A DNA stretch of 64,000 bases. It comes from Rhizobium sp. CCGE531 (GTDB taxonomy: Bacteria > Pseudomonadota > Alphaproteobacteria > Rhizobiales > Rhizobiaceae). Below the pieces are notes generated by a model that saw nothing but the letters and a program-made list of their open reading frames with translations, searched no databases and was not told where the DNA came from. Of the stretch, positions 50,010-59,126 are shown one piece after another (within the stretch, counting starts at the first letter, position 1; every line of letters begins with the position of its first letter). Location: positions 1-64,000 of the forward strand of contig NZ_CP032686.1 in the NCBI RefSeq assembly GCF_003627795.1. Reading direction: 5' to 3'. The position numbers and the translations under genes were made by a program.

Positions 50010-50612
50010 TCAGTTCGCGACAATTTTGTTGCGCCCGCCATCCTTCGCCCGGTAAAACGCGTGACCGACCCGCGCAGAAGATCTCCGATCCAAGCACCGA
50101 AACAATCGCAGAGCGACGACGCCGATACCGATTGTGGCAACGAGATCGGGATTGAGCTCGTGCGATATTGCCAATCGGAGGATTGCCTACCTGATCTGTT
50201 CGGCAATGATCGCGGCCCCCCAGGTTGATCAGTATAGGAAAGTGGAACCGCAAACTTTTTGCCGCCATAACGGGCAATCACGCTATTGGCTGACATAATT
50301 GCAATCTTTATTGCGCAACCAAATTTATTTGAGACAATCGTCACCGGCCAGATCGCCATAACGATCACCAAACGGCTCGAACAAGTCGATATCAATCATC
50401 AACAGGCCGACTTTTCGTCCCTCTGATTGGCCACCTTGCGGCTCCCGCAAGAGTGCGCCGTCGAAGAAATCGCTCACCCGTTTCATCCAGTCGCGCTACA
50501 ATATCGCCGAGCGACGGAGCTGGATCGCCGATCGTGGCGATGAACTTCGGTAAGTACGCGAGACGGGGCGAAAGATCTGACCTTTGGAAGATCTGCAACC
50601 AAAACAATATTT
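50010..50612 (-). pseudogene. Decayed GGDEF diguanylate cyclase
   Basis: Pieces of a GGDEF domain can be read in several minus-strand frames: GLLMIDIDLFEPFGDRYGDLAGDDCLK, then a stop, then SVIARYGGKKFAVPL where the GGEEF motif should be, then ISHELNPDLVATIGIGVVALR and GHAFYRAKDGGRNKIVAN before the stop at 50010. The loss of the catalytic motif (GGKKF), stop codons and frameshifts show it is dead. It sits between the HD-GYP and GGDEF-EAL genes. Confidence 0.75.
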
Positions 50613-50886
50613 CTTGCAATAGTGCAACTATGTTGCATTCGGTAATGAAACAGGCCGATACTGCTTGCCATCCTTTTAAACAACATATGGCGCAGTAATC
50701 ATTGCTAAATATGAAGATCTCGTAATATATTCGCCGAAAGCGGTTGCTACGTTCCGGTAAGTTACGACTTGCGCCGTTCGCTCGATGAGACTGCGATTAT
50801 TGATTCGCATGCTTCGATGCGAACGGACCAGTTCAAACTGGACAATGGCCGGAATTTGCGTGGCTAGCTTAGGAGGACGAGGCCAT

Positions 50887-52590
50887 ATGCCAGAGAACCG
50901 AGTGGATCGGTCACAGCGAATTCCATATGAGTCCGAATCCGCCAACGGTTTAGAGGCGACAATTTCGCTTTGGGATCTCGATCTCAAACTGCTCGATTCC
51001 TCCAAGAGATTCAAAGAGCATATCGGCCTTGCGTCCCGGAACGAGATGACGTTGTGGGAGGCCTACCCGGCACTTGCAAAACCGGCGCTTGCCGAGCTCA
51101 TTCGTCAGGTAATCGATACCAGTGAGCCCCGCACTATCCGGCTTGACGATTCGAGGCGGGGAAAATGCAACTTCCTCGTCTCCTATATCCGAGCGGGGCT
51201 CCTGATTGTCGAAACCAACGGAGCTAGCACGAATGGGAGCCCGCCATCCGAAGACAATGAAAAAGCGCGGCTCATCCATCAGGCAACGCACGATGCACTG
51301 ACCGGATTACCCAATCGCCGCCAATTCAGCGCAGCACTGGCACAACTGCTTCCGGTGAGCGGTAAGATCGAGCCGGCGCTGATGCAGCTCGATCTCGATG
51401 ACTTCAAGCCCGTCAACGACACGCTTGGCCACGGCGCCGGCGACATCGTGCTGAAACTCGCCGCCGAAAGAATCAAGGAAGCGCTCGGCCGCGGCGGAAC
51501 GGTCTACCGTCTTGCCGGCGATGAATTCGCCATCATCCAGGTCGGTCCGCAACGGGCCTTCGAGGCAGAAAAACTGGCGGAGGCACTGGTTGCGGAATTC
51601 AAGAAGCCGTTCACGGTCAACGGCATCTCTCTCTTCGTCGGCGTCAGCGTGGGGATCGCAATTGCGCCGCGCGACGGCAATGAAGGAGAACAGCTGATGA
51701 AGGCTGCCGATGTCGCCCTTTATGCCGCCAAGCAAGAGGGACGCCGGCGTGCGCGGACTTTCGATCCGGCCATGCTGGTCGTGGTCGAACAAAGGGAGCT
51801 GCTGCGACGCAGCCTGCGCGTGGCGCTGCAGCACGACGAGTTCTTCATCGAATATCAGCCGCTGGTGGAGCCTCCGTCCAATGTGGTCGGCTTCGAGGCG
51901 CTGCTGCGCTGGCGGCATCCAACCCTCGGAATCATTCCGCCGGCGGCTTTCATTCCCATGGCCGAAGCCGACGGTCTCATGCGCGAAATCGGTCAGTGGA
52001 TGCTGGAGGAAGCCTGCCGCGAAGCCCTGGCATGGCCGGCGCACTATACGCTTGCGGTCAACCTTTCTCCGGCGGAGTTCCTGACACCGGGCCTGACCGA
52101 TCGCATCTCTCAAACGCTCGATATCGTTGGATTTCCGGCCGAGCGTCTGGAACTGGAAATTACCGAAGGCGTGCTTCTCGAGAGGACGACCAACAATCTG
52201 GACACGCTGAACACGCTGAACGTGCTCGGTATTCGGATTTCCCTCGATGATTTCGGCACGGAATATTCTTCGCTCAGCTATCTCAAGAATTTTCCCTTCG
52301 ATACGATCAAGATCGATCGCTACTTCATCAGGGATCTTCTGCAGGACACTAAAAGCCAGACCATTGTGCGTTCCGTGATCGGCCTCGCCCATGGTCTGGA
52401 CATGCGGGTGACCGCAGAGGGTGTCGAAACGCAGCCGCAGGTAGCCTGGCTCCAGGAGGAGGGCTGCGACCGCTTACAGGGCTACGGCATCAGCCCTCCG
52501 CTCAGCGCCGACAAGCTTGATGATTTCATAAGGCAAGGCGCGCGCACTCAATTCACCCCGACATTCATCGAATTTCATGCTAGCCCGTGA
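50887..52590 (+). CDS. PAS-like/GGDEF/EAL c-di-GMP enzyme
   Basis: A 567-residue cytoplasmic protein. Residues 15-125 form a PAS-like sensor (ATISLWDLDLKLLDSSKRFKEHIGL). A GGDEF domain follows, with DALTGLPNRRQFSAALA, LDLDDFKPVNDTLGHGAGD and the signature RLAGDEFAII, i.e. AGDEF, tolerated in some cyclases. The EAL domain has all catalytic blocks: GFEALLRWRHP, NLSPAEF, LELEITEGVLLE, LDDFGTEYSSLSYLKNFPFDTIKIDR, AEGVET and QGYGISPPL. Phosphodiesterase activity is likely, with the GGDEF part either active or GTP-sensing. AGGAGG lies upstream of ATG 50887. The partner-switching operon starts 45 bp downstream and may be cotranscribed. Confidence 0.9.
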   Translation: MPENRVDRSQRIPYESESANGLEATISLWDLDLKLLDSSKRFKEHIGLASRNEMTLWEAYPALAKPALAELIRQVIDTSEPRTIRLDDSRRGKCNFLVSYIRAGLLIVETNGASTNGSPPSEDNEKARLIHQATHDALTGLPNRRQFSAALAQLLPVSGKIEPALMQLDLDDFKPVNDTLGHGAGDIVLKLAAERIKEALGRGGTVYRLAGDEFAIIQVGPQRAFEAEKLAEALVAEFKKPFTVNGISLFVGVSVGIAIAPRDGNEGEQLMKAADVALYAAKQEGRRRARTFDPAMLVVVEQRELLRRSLRVALQHDEFFIEYQPLVEPPSNVVGFEALLRWRHPTLGIIPPAAFIPMAEADGLMREIGQWMLEEACREALAWPAHYTLAVNLSPAEFLTPGLTDRISQTLDIVGFPAERLELEITEGVLLERTTNNLDTLNTLNVLGIRISLDDFGTEYSSLSYLKNFPFDTIKIDRYFIRDLLQDTKSQTIVRSVIGLAHGLDMRVTAEGVETQPQVAWLQEEGCDRLQGYGISPPLSADKLDDFIRQGARTQFTPTFIEFHASP

Positions 52591-52634
52591 GTCTCTGAAG
52601 CGCATTTCATTTGGGAATTTCTCGAGAGGGTACC

Positions 52635-53141
52635 ATGGAGGTGCTAGTGGACGCGGCTTTCGAGCCATTGCTTGAACTGGAGATGGAGATGGCGACCCTG
52701 GTGGCGGACTGGTCGCATTGCGACCAATCCGCCACTTATGTGGCCCGCATGGTCAGCCACGATCGTCACGATCCCATCCGCCATGCCAATCTGCTGTCGG
52801 CAGCCCTGAACGAGCTCTTCGAGATGTCGTTCCACACCAGAGAGAGCGATGGTGCTCTTACCTGTCGTTTCTACCGAAATGGCTCAACCGAACGCATCGA
52901 ATTGACCTTTCCCTGCTCGGCCGAGCAACGCAATTCATATGAGACAATCGTTGAACGCATTGGAAACGGCCAGGCGCTCGCAAACTATCTCGATGTCATC
53001 ACCGATGACGCCGCGCGTGCCGAGCATGCGATCCTTCTCGGCCTTGCCGTCAATTACGATGCCAACATCGAGCTGTCCGGTCAGGATACCGGAATGATGA
53101 CTTTCGTGGTGGATCTCGCGCTCGAAAGGCTACTTAATTGA
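52635..53141 (+). CDS. Degenerate GHKL-like regulator of partner-switching operon
   Basis: A 168-residue protein. Its layout parallels the product of 56675: a helix then NELFEMSFHTRESDGALTCRFYRNGSTERIELTF here aligns with NELIENSIKFRVSGEILVEALLDAHHFKMRIVNL there. The key N-box Asn is Met, and the glycine-rich G2 box (GDNASGLGLLTLMSDY in the paralogue) is replaced by ARAEHAILLGLAVNYD, so ATP binding is unlikely. A binding-only or decoy anti-sigma-like role is inferred. GAGGGT precedes ATG 52635. The stop overlaps the next start (TTGA). Confidence 0.6.
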   Translation: MEVLVDAAFEPLLELEMEMATLVADWSHCDQSATYVARMVSHDRHDPIRHANLLSAALNELFEMSFHTRESDGALTCRFYRNGSTERIELTFPCSAEQRNSYETIVERIGNGQALANYLDVITDDAARAEHAILLGLAVNYDANIELSGQDTGMMTFVVDLALERLLN

Positions 53142-54313
53142 GCAACCTCTCCTCTGGCCGTTTCACGGCGCAATTCGACGCCAACAATCAGGAATTCTCT
53201 CTATCAGGAGTCCTTAGGCCGCATTCGGTTGCGGAGCTTGCCGATGATCTCGCCCTGCTGCGCAACGGCATCGAGACGGTGAACGGCGTCTGCTATGTCA
53301 ATCTGAAGCGCGTCACCCATATGAACAATACGGCGTTCCGCGCCCTGGCGCACGTACTCCTCGATGCCACGAGATCGAGGCCGGATCTCAAACTGACGGT
53401 CGTCGCTTCGAGCGTTGTTGCATGGGCATCGCGACTGTTTCGTCATTTGAACGATCTGTCGCCCAACATCATCGTCGAGATTTACGATTCCGCCTTCTAT
53501 CCCGGGCAGACATTCGTAGAGAACCAGAGCTTCATACCGATCCTCCGGACCCAAACAAAAATGACGTGGCGGCATGAGCGCGAGATATTGCCGCGGCACG
53601 GCCTTCGCGAGGGTTTGCATATCGCCGACATCTGCTGCGGCATCGGCGATTTCGCCATGCTGTTGCGAAAGGATTTCAAGCCGGCACGGATCGTTGCCCT
53701 CGACCATTCGGTGCCCAGCCTGGAATATGCCCGCAAGGTCGCCGAGGATTTCGATGTTACCGACATTGAATATACCTATGGCGATGCATCACAGATGCTG
53801 TTCGACAGCGACCAGTTCGATTTCGTGACCTGCAGGCACTCATTGCAGATCTTCGACCGCCCGGATCTCCTGCTTCGGGAGCTCTTTCGCATATGCAAGC
53901 CGGGTGGCAGGGTCTATATCACCAACGAAAAGAACTCTCATTGTCTTGGAGAGCCCAGAGCCGACAGTATTCAATGGACCTACAACGAGGTCGCGAAATT
54001 GTTTGCTCATTTCGACATGGATGTCGAGATGGGGCCGAAGGGGCGCCGCATGCTGCTGGACGCCGGTTTCACGGATGTGAGAATGGAAAGCTTCATGGTC
54101 ACCAATCTCGATGGCAATCCCCAGGATTTCGCAGACGTCATTACAGCGTGGCAGAATGTCTATGCCGATGAAATGGCCGTTAGAAGAGGTGATCCTCCAG
54201 CATTCATCGAGCGATTCAAGCAAGGTTTCGCCGATCATATTTTCGCTGCACTCCACCCCAGAGGTTATGCCGGCTGGCCCATCTGGGCTTCCTCGGGGCA
54301 GAAGCCGCTATGA
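53138..54313 (+). CDS. STAS-domain / SAM-methyltransferase fusion
   Basis: A 391-residue protein. Residues 8-115 look like a STAS anti-sigma-antagonist domain (FTAQFDANNQEFSLSGVLRPHSVAELADDLALL...CYVNLKRVTHMNNTAFRALAHVLLDATRSRPDLKLTVVASSVVAW). From about 145 a class I methyltransferase follows: GLHIADICCGIGDFAMLLRKDFKPARIVALDHSVPSLEYARKVAED, DQFDFVTCRHSLQIFDRPDLLLRELFRICKPGGRVYITNE. The usual phosphorylatable Ser of STAS may be Asn or Thr in HMNNTAF. The methyl acceptor is unknown. The start is a TTG overlapping the previous stop, preceded by AAAGG. It overlaps the phosphatase gene by four bases, so protein levels are coupled. Confidence 0.75.
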   Translation: MSNLSSGRFTAQFDANNQEFSLSGVLRPHSVAELADDLALLRNGIETVNGVCYVNLKRVTHMNNTAFRALAHVLLDATRSRPDLKLTVVASSVVAWASRLFRHLNDLSPNIIVEIYDSAFYPGQTFVENQSFIPILRTQTKMTWRHEREILPRHGLREGLHIADICCGIGDFAMLLRKDFKPARIVALDHSVPSLEYARKVAEDFDVTDIEYTYGDASQMLFDSDQFDFVTCRHSLQIFDRPDLLLRELFRICKPGGRVYITNEKNSHCLGEPRADSIQWTYNEVAKLFAHFDMDVEMGPKGRRMLLDAGFTDVRMESFMVTNLDGNPQDFADVITAWQNVYADEMAVRRGDPPAFIERFKQGFADHIFAALHPRGYAGWPIWASSGQKPL

Positions 54314-56670
54314 CAGACACCCCAATTGCCAAGCAACGGCTCGGGCTGCGCTCATTTCGTGCCAAGTTTCTGCTCGTCGTTGGGGGAGCGGTCCTGTTCG
54401 ACCTCATGGTCAGCGGCGGCCTTGCGCTGTGGAACGTGCAGCGCCTTTCGCGCAATGCGACGACGGAGGTGGGGCTGGGGCTGGAGAAGGCGAGCCAGGA
54501 TTACATCCGTTCCTATGCGGATTCGACCGCAGCCCAGGTCGGTCTGCTGGTCGATCAGGTTCATTCCGACGTGAAGGCGCTGGCGGGTGTACTGCAGGAC
54601 CAGATCGACAATCCCGCCAGGAGCGGGACTGTTGGCGCCGCCATAGCCCAGGCCTCTCCAGGTGCTGTAACGGTGGCGTATGACCCTGTGGGCCAGTGGG
54701 CGCAAAATCTTCCCGGAACGCCCTCCGTGGTCAGCGTCTGGGGCTACCTTTTGGACAAGGATCACCGCCCCCTGCCTCAGGTACAGGCCGATATTGAGTG
54801 GAGTGCGGTGCTTAACCTAGTCGCGCCATCGCTGCTGCACAATGGCGCGTCGAAATTGCAGATGTACTATATTGGTCCGAGAGAGCGACCATTATTCCGG
54901 ACAGCGCCCTATACAACGCAGGCACAGACTTTCGATAAGCTCTATCCCGGGCACAATAGCGCAGACTTCTGGACCTTCTTCTTTCCGGGGCTCTACGAAT
55001 CCTGGCAGCAATGGGCCGCCAGCCCCTCGTCAAGGCCCGTCGCCGATTACATCACCCAGACCGCTCCCTATACCGATGCGATCACCGGAAAGCTGATCGT
55101 CAGCTTTTTCCACCCTTTGTGGACGCCAGATCGGCATCATGTGGCCGGTGCCGCTGGCGCCGATATTACCCTGACGCAGCTTGCCGAAATCGTTGAGCAC
55201 GTGAAAGTCGCCCAAACCGGTTTCGGCTTCCTCGCCATGTCGAATGGAAACGTCGTCGCAATCAATCCCGTGGGCGAGAAGGTCATCGGCTTGCGTGCCG
55301 CCAGCGATGCTGCCGCCAAGGGGGTCACCGGCGTCGACCGATCCTTGCGCAACAGCATGCAAACGGCCATCACCAAGCTGCCGCTCGATACCGATGGCGT
55401 GATCCAGCATATCTCCCTCAGCGAACAGGGAGGGGACGTTCCTTATCTCGTGGTCGTCAAGCAGTTGCGCCCGACCAATCTTTGGGTGGATGGGCCTGTG
55501 CAGCGCGAGGTCATGTCGCTCGGGATAGTCGTACCCGAGCGCGAGATCTATGCCTCGCTCATTGCCGCCAAGGATGAGATATCGCGGGCGACCAACCGCA
55601 TCCTGCTCTATCAGATCATGGCGGTCCTGGTGTCCCTGATGATCGTTACGGCGGCGGTCTTTGCTGCGTCCAAACGCGTCACCAGCGGCATCAGCGCGCT
55701 GGCGAGCGCCGCCAAGCGCATACAGGCGAAGGATTATTCGGTCAGGGTCGATATCTCGACCAGGGACGAGGTGGCGGAGGCTGGCATCGCATTCAACCGG
55801 ATGGCGGAGGATATCAGCTTCCACACCGAAAACCTCGAAAAGCTCGTTTCGGACCGAACCCAGGAGATCGAGGCGGCCAAGGAAGAGATTTCAACCCTCA
55901 ACAGTCAATTGAAGGACGAAAACCTGAGGCTGGGTGCGGAGCTCAATGTCGCCAGGCAGATCCAGCTCATGGTCCTGCCGCGGGCCAAGGAGCTGACGGC
56001 AATCAAGCATCTGGAAATCGCCGCATATATGCGCCCGGCCGACGAAGTCGGCGGCGACTACTACGATGTTCTGCAGAACGGAAACAACCTGAAGATCGGC
56101 ATTGGCGACGTGACCGGCCACGGGCTGGAGAGCGGTGTGCTGATGCTGATGGTGCAATCGATCGCCCGCGCCCTGCAGGAGGCGGGCGAGATGGACCCGG
56201 CAAAATTCCTGACCGATCTCAACCGCGCAATCTTCAAGAACATCGAACGGACACGGACCGACAAGCATCTTACCTTGTCGTTCCTCGACTACGACGGCGA
56301 GAGACTGACGATATCCGGTCAGCACGAAGACATGATCATTATTCGCCGGGACGGCAAGGTGGAGCGGATAGACACAGGCGATCTCGGTCTTCCGGTCGGC
56401 CTCGAGCTTGACATAGCTCCCTTTATCGATACGCGGCAAGTACCCTTCGAGAAAGGCGACATGGTTGTCCTGCATACCGACGGCGTTACCGAAGCGGAGA
56501 ATTCAAAAGGCGAGCTATTCGGCTTCGATAGGCTTTTGGAGGATGCCCGCCGTCTGCATGGCGGGACCGCGGAAGAAGTGGTCGCGGGCATACTCGACGA
56601 TTTGATGACTTACATCGGGACCCACAAGATCCATGACGATATTACCCTTGTGGTGATGCGGCACAGGTGA
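54310..56670 (+). CDS. Membrane sensor SpoIIE-type serine phosphatase
   Basis: A 786-residue inner-membrane receptor. TM1 spans about 19-41, a large periplasmic sensor 42-430 (dCache-like, with VSVWGYLLDKDHRPL and the late GVIQHISLSEQGGDVPYLVVVKQL), TM2 431-453, HAMP about 454-510, a coiled coil 505-545 and a PP2C-like SpoIIE phosphatase 545-786. The phosphatase has metal-site motifs EVGGDYYD (579-586), GDVTGHGLESG, VVLHTDGVTEAEN and the final DDITLVVM. It should dephosphorylate STAS proteins, most likely the product of 57248 and perhaps the STAS-methyltransferase, when the sensor is triggered. ATG overlaps the preceding stop. Confidence 0.9.
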   Translation: MTDTPIAKQRLGLRSFRAKFLLVVGGAVLFDLMVSGGLALWNVQRLSRNATTEVGLGLEKASQDYIRSYADSTAAQVGLLVDQVHSDVKALAGVLQDQIDNPARSGTVGAAIAQASPGAVTVAYDPVGQWAQNLPGTPSVVSVWGYLLDKDHRPLPQVQADIEWSAVLNLVAPSLLHNGASKLQMYYIGPRERPLFRTAPYTTQAQTFDKLYPGHNSADFWTFFFPGLYESWQQWAASPSSRPVADYITQTAPYTDAITGKLIVSFFHPLWTPDRHHVAGAAGADITLTQLAEIVEHVKVAQTGFGFLAMSNGNVVAINPVGEKVIGLRAASDAAAKGVTGVDRSLRNSMQTAITKLPLDTDGVIQHISLSEQGGDVPYLVVVKQLRPTNLWVDGPVQREVMSLGIVVPEREIYASLIAAKDEISRATNRILLYQIMAVLVSLMIVTAAVFAASKRVTSGISALASAAKRIQAKDYSVRVDISTRDEVAEAGIAFNRMAEDISFHTENLEKLVSDRTQEIEAAKEEISTLNSQLKDENLRLGAELNVARQIQLMVLPRAKELTAIKHLEIAAYMRPADEVGGDYYDVLQNGNNLKIGIGDVTGHGLESGVLMLMVQSIARALQEAGEMDPAKFLTDLNRAIFKNIERTRTDKHLTLSFLDYDGERLTISGQHEDMIIIRRDGKVERIDTGDLGLPVGLELDIAPFIDTRQVPFEKGDMVVLHTDGVTEAENSKGELFGFDRLLEDARRLHGGTAEEVVAGILDDLMTYIGTHKIHDDITLVVMRHR

Positions 56671-56674
56671 GGAG

Positions 56675-57229
56675 ATGACAACAGCAACTTTCGGCAAGGA
56701 AGATCTGGTTTCGTTCGACGCTGCCAATGCCCTTCGCATTCGCCTGTTCGACGGTCCGCTTCATCTGGCATGGCGCCATTCGGCCATGACATCCGACTTT
56801 ATCGCGGAGACAATGGCGCTCGGTTTCCGCGCTTCCGAGCGCCAATACAAGACGGTGCGACACGATATCGGTTACCTGACCAACGAGCTCATCGAAAATT
56901 CCATCAAGTTCCGCGTCTCGGGCGAGATCCTTGTCGAGGCTCTGCTGGATGCCCATCATTTCAAGATGCGGATCGTGAACCTGATCGACTGCAAAGCGAC
57001 CATCCGCTTCCAACAATTATTGCAGAAGGTAACGGCCGGCGATCCGGGCGATCTCCTCATAGAACAGATCGAGGCGAGTGTTCTTGCAGGCGACAATGCG
57101 TCCGGGTTAGGACTGTTGACATTGATGAGCGACTACCAGGTTCAATTGGCCTGGCATTTCGATGAGCATGGTCCGCACAAGCAGATCAAGCTGCAAACCT
57201 ATGCCGCGATGGCGATTTCATCGGCGTGA
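56675..57229 (+). CDS. GHKL-like anti-sigma/serine-kinase-type regulator (slr1658-like)
   Basis: A 184-residue protein. The middle contains DIGYLTNELIENSIKFRVSGEILVEALLD, a GHKL N-box (ExxxN), and later AGDNASGLGLLTLMSDYQVQLAWHF, a glycine-rich ATP-lid motif. This is the pattern of RsbW-like kinases and of the cyanobacterial slr1658-type regulators that occur in operons with SpoIIE phosphatases. It is expected to bind or phosphorylate the STAS protein encoded next. It follows the phosphatase by four bases, with GAGG at the junction. The target sigma factor or effector is not in the window. Confidence 0.75.
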   Translation: MTTATFGKEDLVSFDAANALRIRLFDGPLHLAWRHSAMTSDFIAETMALGFRASERQYKTVRHDIGYLTNELIENSIKFRVSGEILVEALLDAHHFKMRIVNLIDCKATIRFQQLLQKVTAGDPGDLLIEQIEASVLAGDNASGLGLLTLMSDYQVQLAWHFDEHGPHKQIKLQTYAAMAISSA

Positions 57230-57247
57230 ACCCGCGAGAGGCCCTTT

Positions 57248-57586
57248 ATGGAAATCAAGGAAGAAGCATTCCGCGTCTGGTCCGAAGGCAGTACCTTATA
57301 TTTCGATGGGACCATGCGCCTGGCGGGTCCCGATGCCTATGCGCCGGTCTATGATCTGGCCAGGGAGATTCTATATGGAGGCGGCGGCAAGGCGACTTTC
57401 GATCTGACCGGTCTACAGTTTTTGAACTCGTCCGGCATCAATTTGCTTGCCAAATTGACGATCGAAGCGCGCAAAAATCCGAATATTCACCTCACCATAT
57501 GCGGCTCGTCGCAAATCCCCTGGCAGATGAAATCCCTGCCAAATCTCAAGAAGCTCCACCCTCATGTGGATTTACGTTTGACGTAA
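57248..57586 (+). CDS. STAS-domain anti-sigma-antagonist (slr1659-like)
   Basis: A 112-residue single STAS domain: [96 protein letters not shown]. The [12 protein letters not shown] loop carries the Ser pair that is phosphorylated in SpoIIAA/RsbV-like proteins. It probably alternates between the GHKL-like partner (phosphorylated by it) and the SpoIIE phosphatase. GAGAGG precedes ATG 57248. It is the last gene of the operon. Confidence 0.83.
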   Translation: MEIKEEAFRVWSEGSTLYFDGTMRLAGPDAYAPVYDLAREILYGGGGKATFDLTGLQFLNSSGINLLAKLTIEARKNPNIHLTICGSSQIPWQMKSLPNLKKLHPHVDLRLT

Positions 57587-57596
57587 CAACGCCCGT

Positions 57597-58066
57597 TCAT
57601 TGCCCAGACATCGTTCGAACTGACAGCCATCTAGCGGTCTTCCCGAAGCTTCGCCTTGACCCTCCGTTGGGCATTTTGTTGCGCAGTTGCAGCCCCAAGT
57701 CCCTGTCGATGCGATCGGTTCGTTTGATATTGGTTTCCCAGCCCTCCCGCTCCAGAAGGACGTGGACGCGACGATAGCCATAGCGAACACGCGTCTCGCA
57801 GATCTCCCGTATGCGTCTCTCAAGACCGGCCTGATCGGCGCGGCGAGAGGCGTAGTGATAAGTCGAACGATCGATGTTCAGCACCCCACAGGCTCGCCGG
57901 ATCGAGATCGCCCAGTCGCGGCACATGCCCTTCACCACCTGCCGCTTCCGAGCAGGCCTTAGAGCTTTCGGCGAATGACGTCCCGCACGCAGCATCTCGC
58001 GGTCCAGCGTCAGGTCAGCGACGATAATCCGGCGCCCACCATATCCGACGCTCGCGGGTCGCGGTG
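57597..58066 (-). pseudogene. IS3-family (IS407-like) OrfAB remnant
   Basis: Readable pieces include ADLTLDREMLRAG (end of OrfA) and RKRQVVKGMCRDWAISIRRACGVLNIDRSTYHYASRRADQAGLERRIREICETRVRYGYRRVHVLLEREGW (start of OrfB). The catalytic core is missing and the frame trails off into unrelated sequence directly after the STAS gene. Confidence 0.75.
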
Positions 58067-58262
58067 TCTTGCTCTCCCGGTAGGGGTGCACCTCGACACC
58101 ATAGCCCTCGAAGAAGCGACGGATATTGGTTCCGTTTGTCTTGTCATCCCGCCATCCTTGAAAAATTCCCGCGAACATAGGCTACGATCGAAACCGCCTC
58201 GCCACGGGATATGAATCGGCCTATGAAACGAACGATAAGCATCGCCAATTCGAGAATTTCGC

Positions 58263-58514
58263 ATGATGGAAAGAAAATGGAGCAAGGCGGTTACGATCGC
58301 GCTTGAGACACCTGACGAGTGGGTGGTCATAGATACGACTCAAGCGGCCTCCTGGGCAATGATCGAGGACTGGCCGCTTGAGGAGGCTACCGCGCTGGAC
58401 CGGGCTTTGTCCGTCTGCGCCGATGTGATCAGCGGCAAGCGAACTCCAGAGGATGCTCGCCGGGCGTTCATCGACGCGGTCAAGGAAGCTCGGATTCCGA
58501 TGAAGGATGAATGA
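58263..58514 (+). CDS. DUF982 protein, second copy
   Basis: An 83-residue protein with the DUF982 pattern (WSKAVTIALETPDEWVVIDTTQAASWAMIEDWPLEEATALDRALSVCADVISGKRTPEDARRAFIDAVKEARI). It is shorter than, and distinct from, the product of 20433. Function is unknown. The ribosome site is poor; ATG 58263 or 58266 could be used. Confidence 0.75.
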   Translation: MMERKWSKAVTIALETPDEWVVIDTTQAASWAMIEDWPLEEATALDRALSVCADVISGKRTPEDARRAFIDAVKEARIPMKDE

Positions 58515-59126
58515 CGTCACATCGCCCCCATGATTTGCCGGTACTGAGCATCGACGCAGCCGTCTTCAGGATCCGCAAGGCCGCGGCATCCATGGCATCA
58601 CGCCGGCCGATTAGCGCGGCAATTTCCCGGTCATCCTTGTAAACAACGCCCCCCAGCCGCCGCTTCCCGGGTTCGGCTCGCACGCTCCGCAGAAGATATG
58701 TACGCCAAAAGAAGTATCTGGAATTGGATTGATCTTCTCAATCCCCGCGGTATGTACAGCACGCTTTGAGCGCTTTGCGGCGGACCGAGCCGGAGCGGCC
58801 GATGACTTTTCGCTGTTGGCCGCTCCAAATGTCAGTTGTCGGGCCAGTTGATGTACGATCTAGCTCAGCGGTGACGTCCAGCGATTGTCTAGGGGCCGTA
58901 ACGAACGCGTTCCGATCAGGATGATCTCTTGTCGTGATTGAACATTGATTTCCGCTGAGAACTGGCGTCTGCGTTGGAAAGGGATGTAGATGCTCCCTGC
59001 GTTCTCGTCGGACAGTCACAAAAGACCGCTTTTCATCCGTGAAAAACACGCTGCGGATTTGGTTGTTTACCAGTCGGGCCGCTGCCTCCTATCTCTCTCT
59101 AACGGCAAACAATCGTGGAGGACGAC
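58515..59126. other. Upstream region of the aldo/keto reductase gene
   Basis: About 600 bases with only chance frames on the minus strand. A promoter for the reductase is expected at its right end. No repeats were noticed. Confidence 0.4.
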
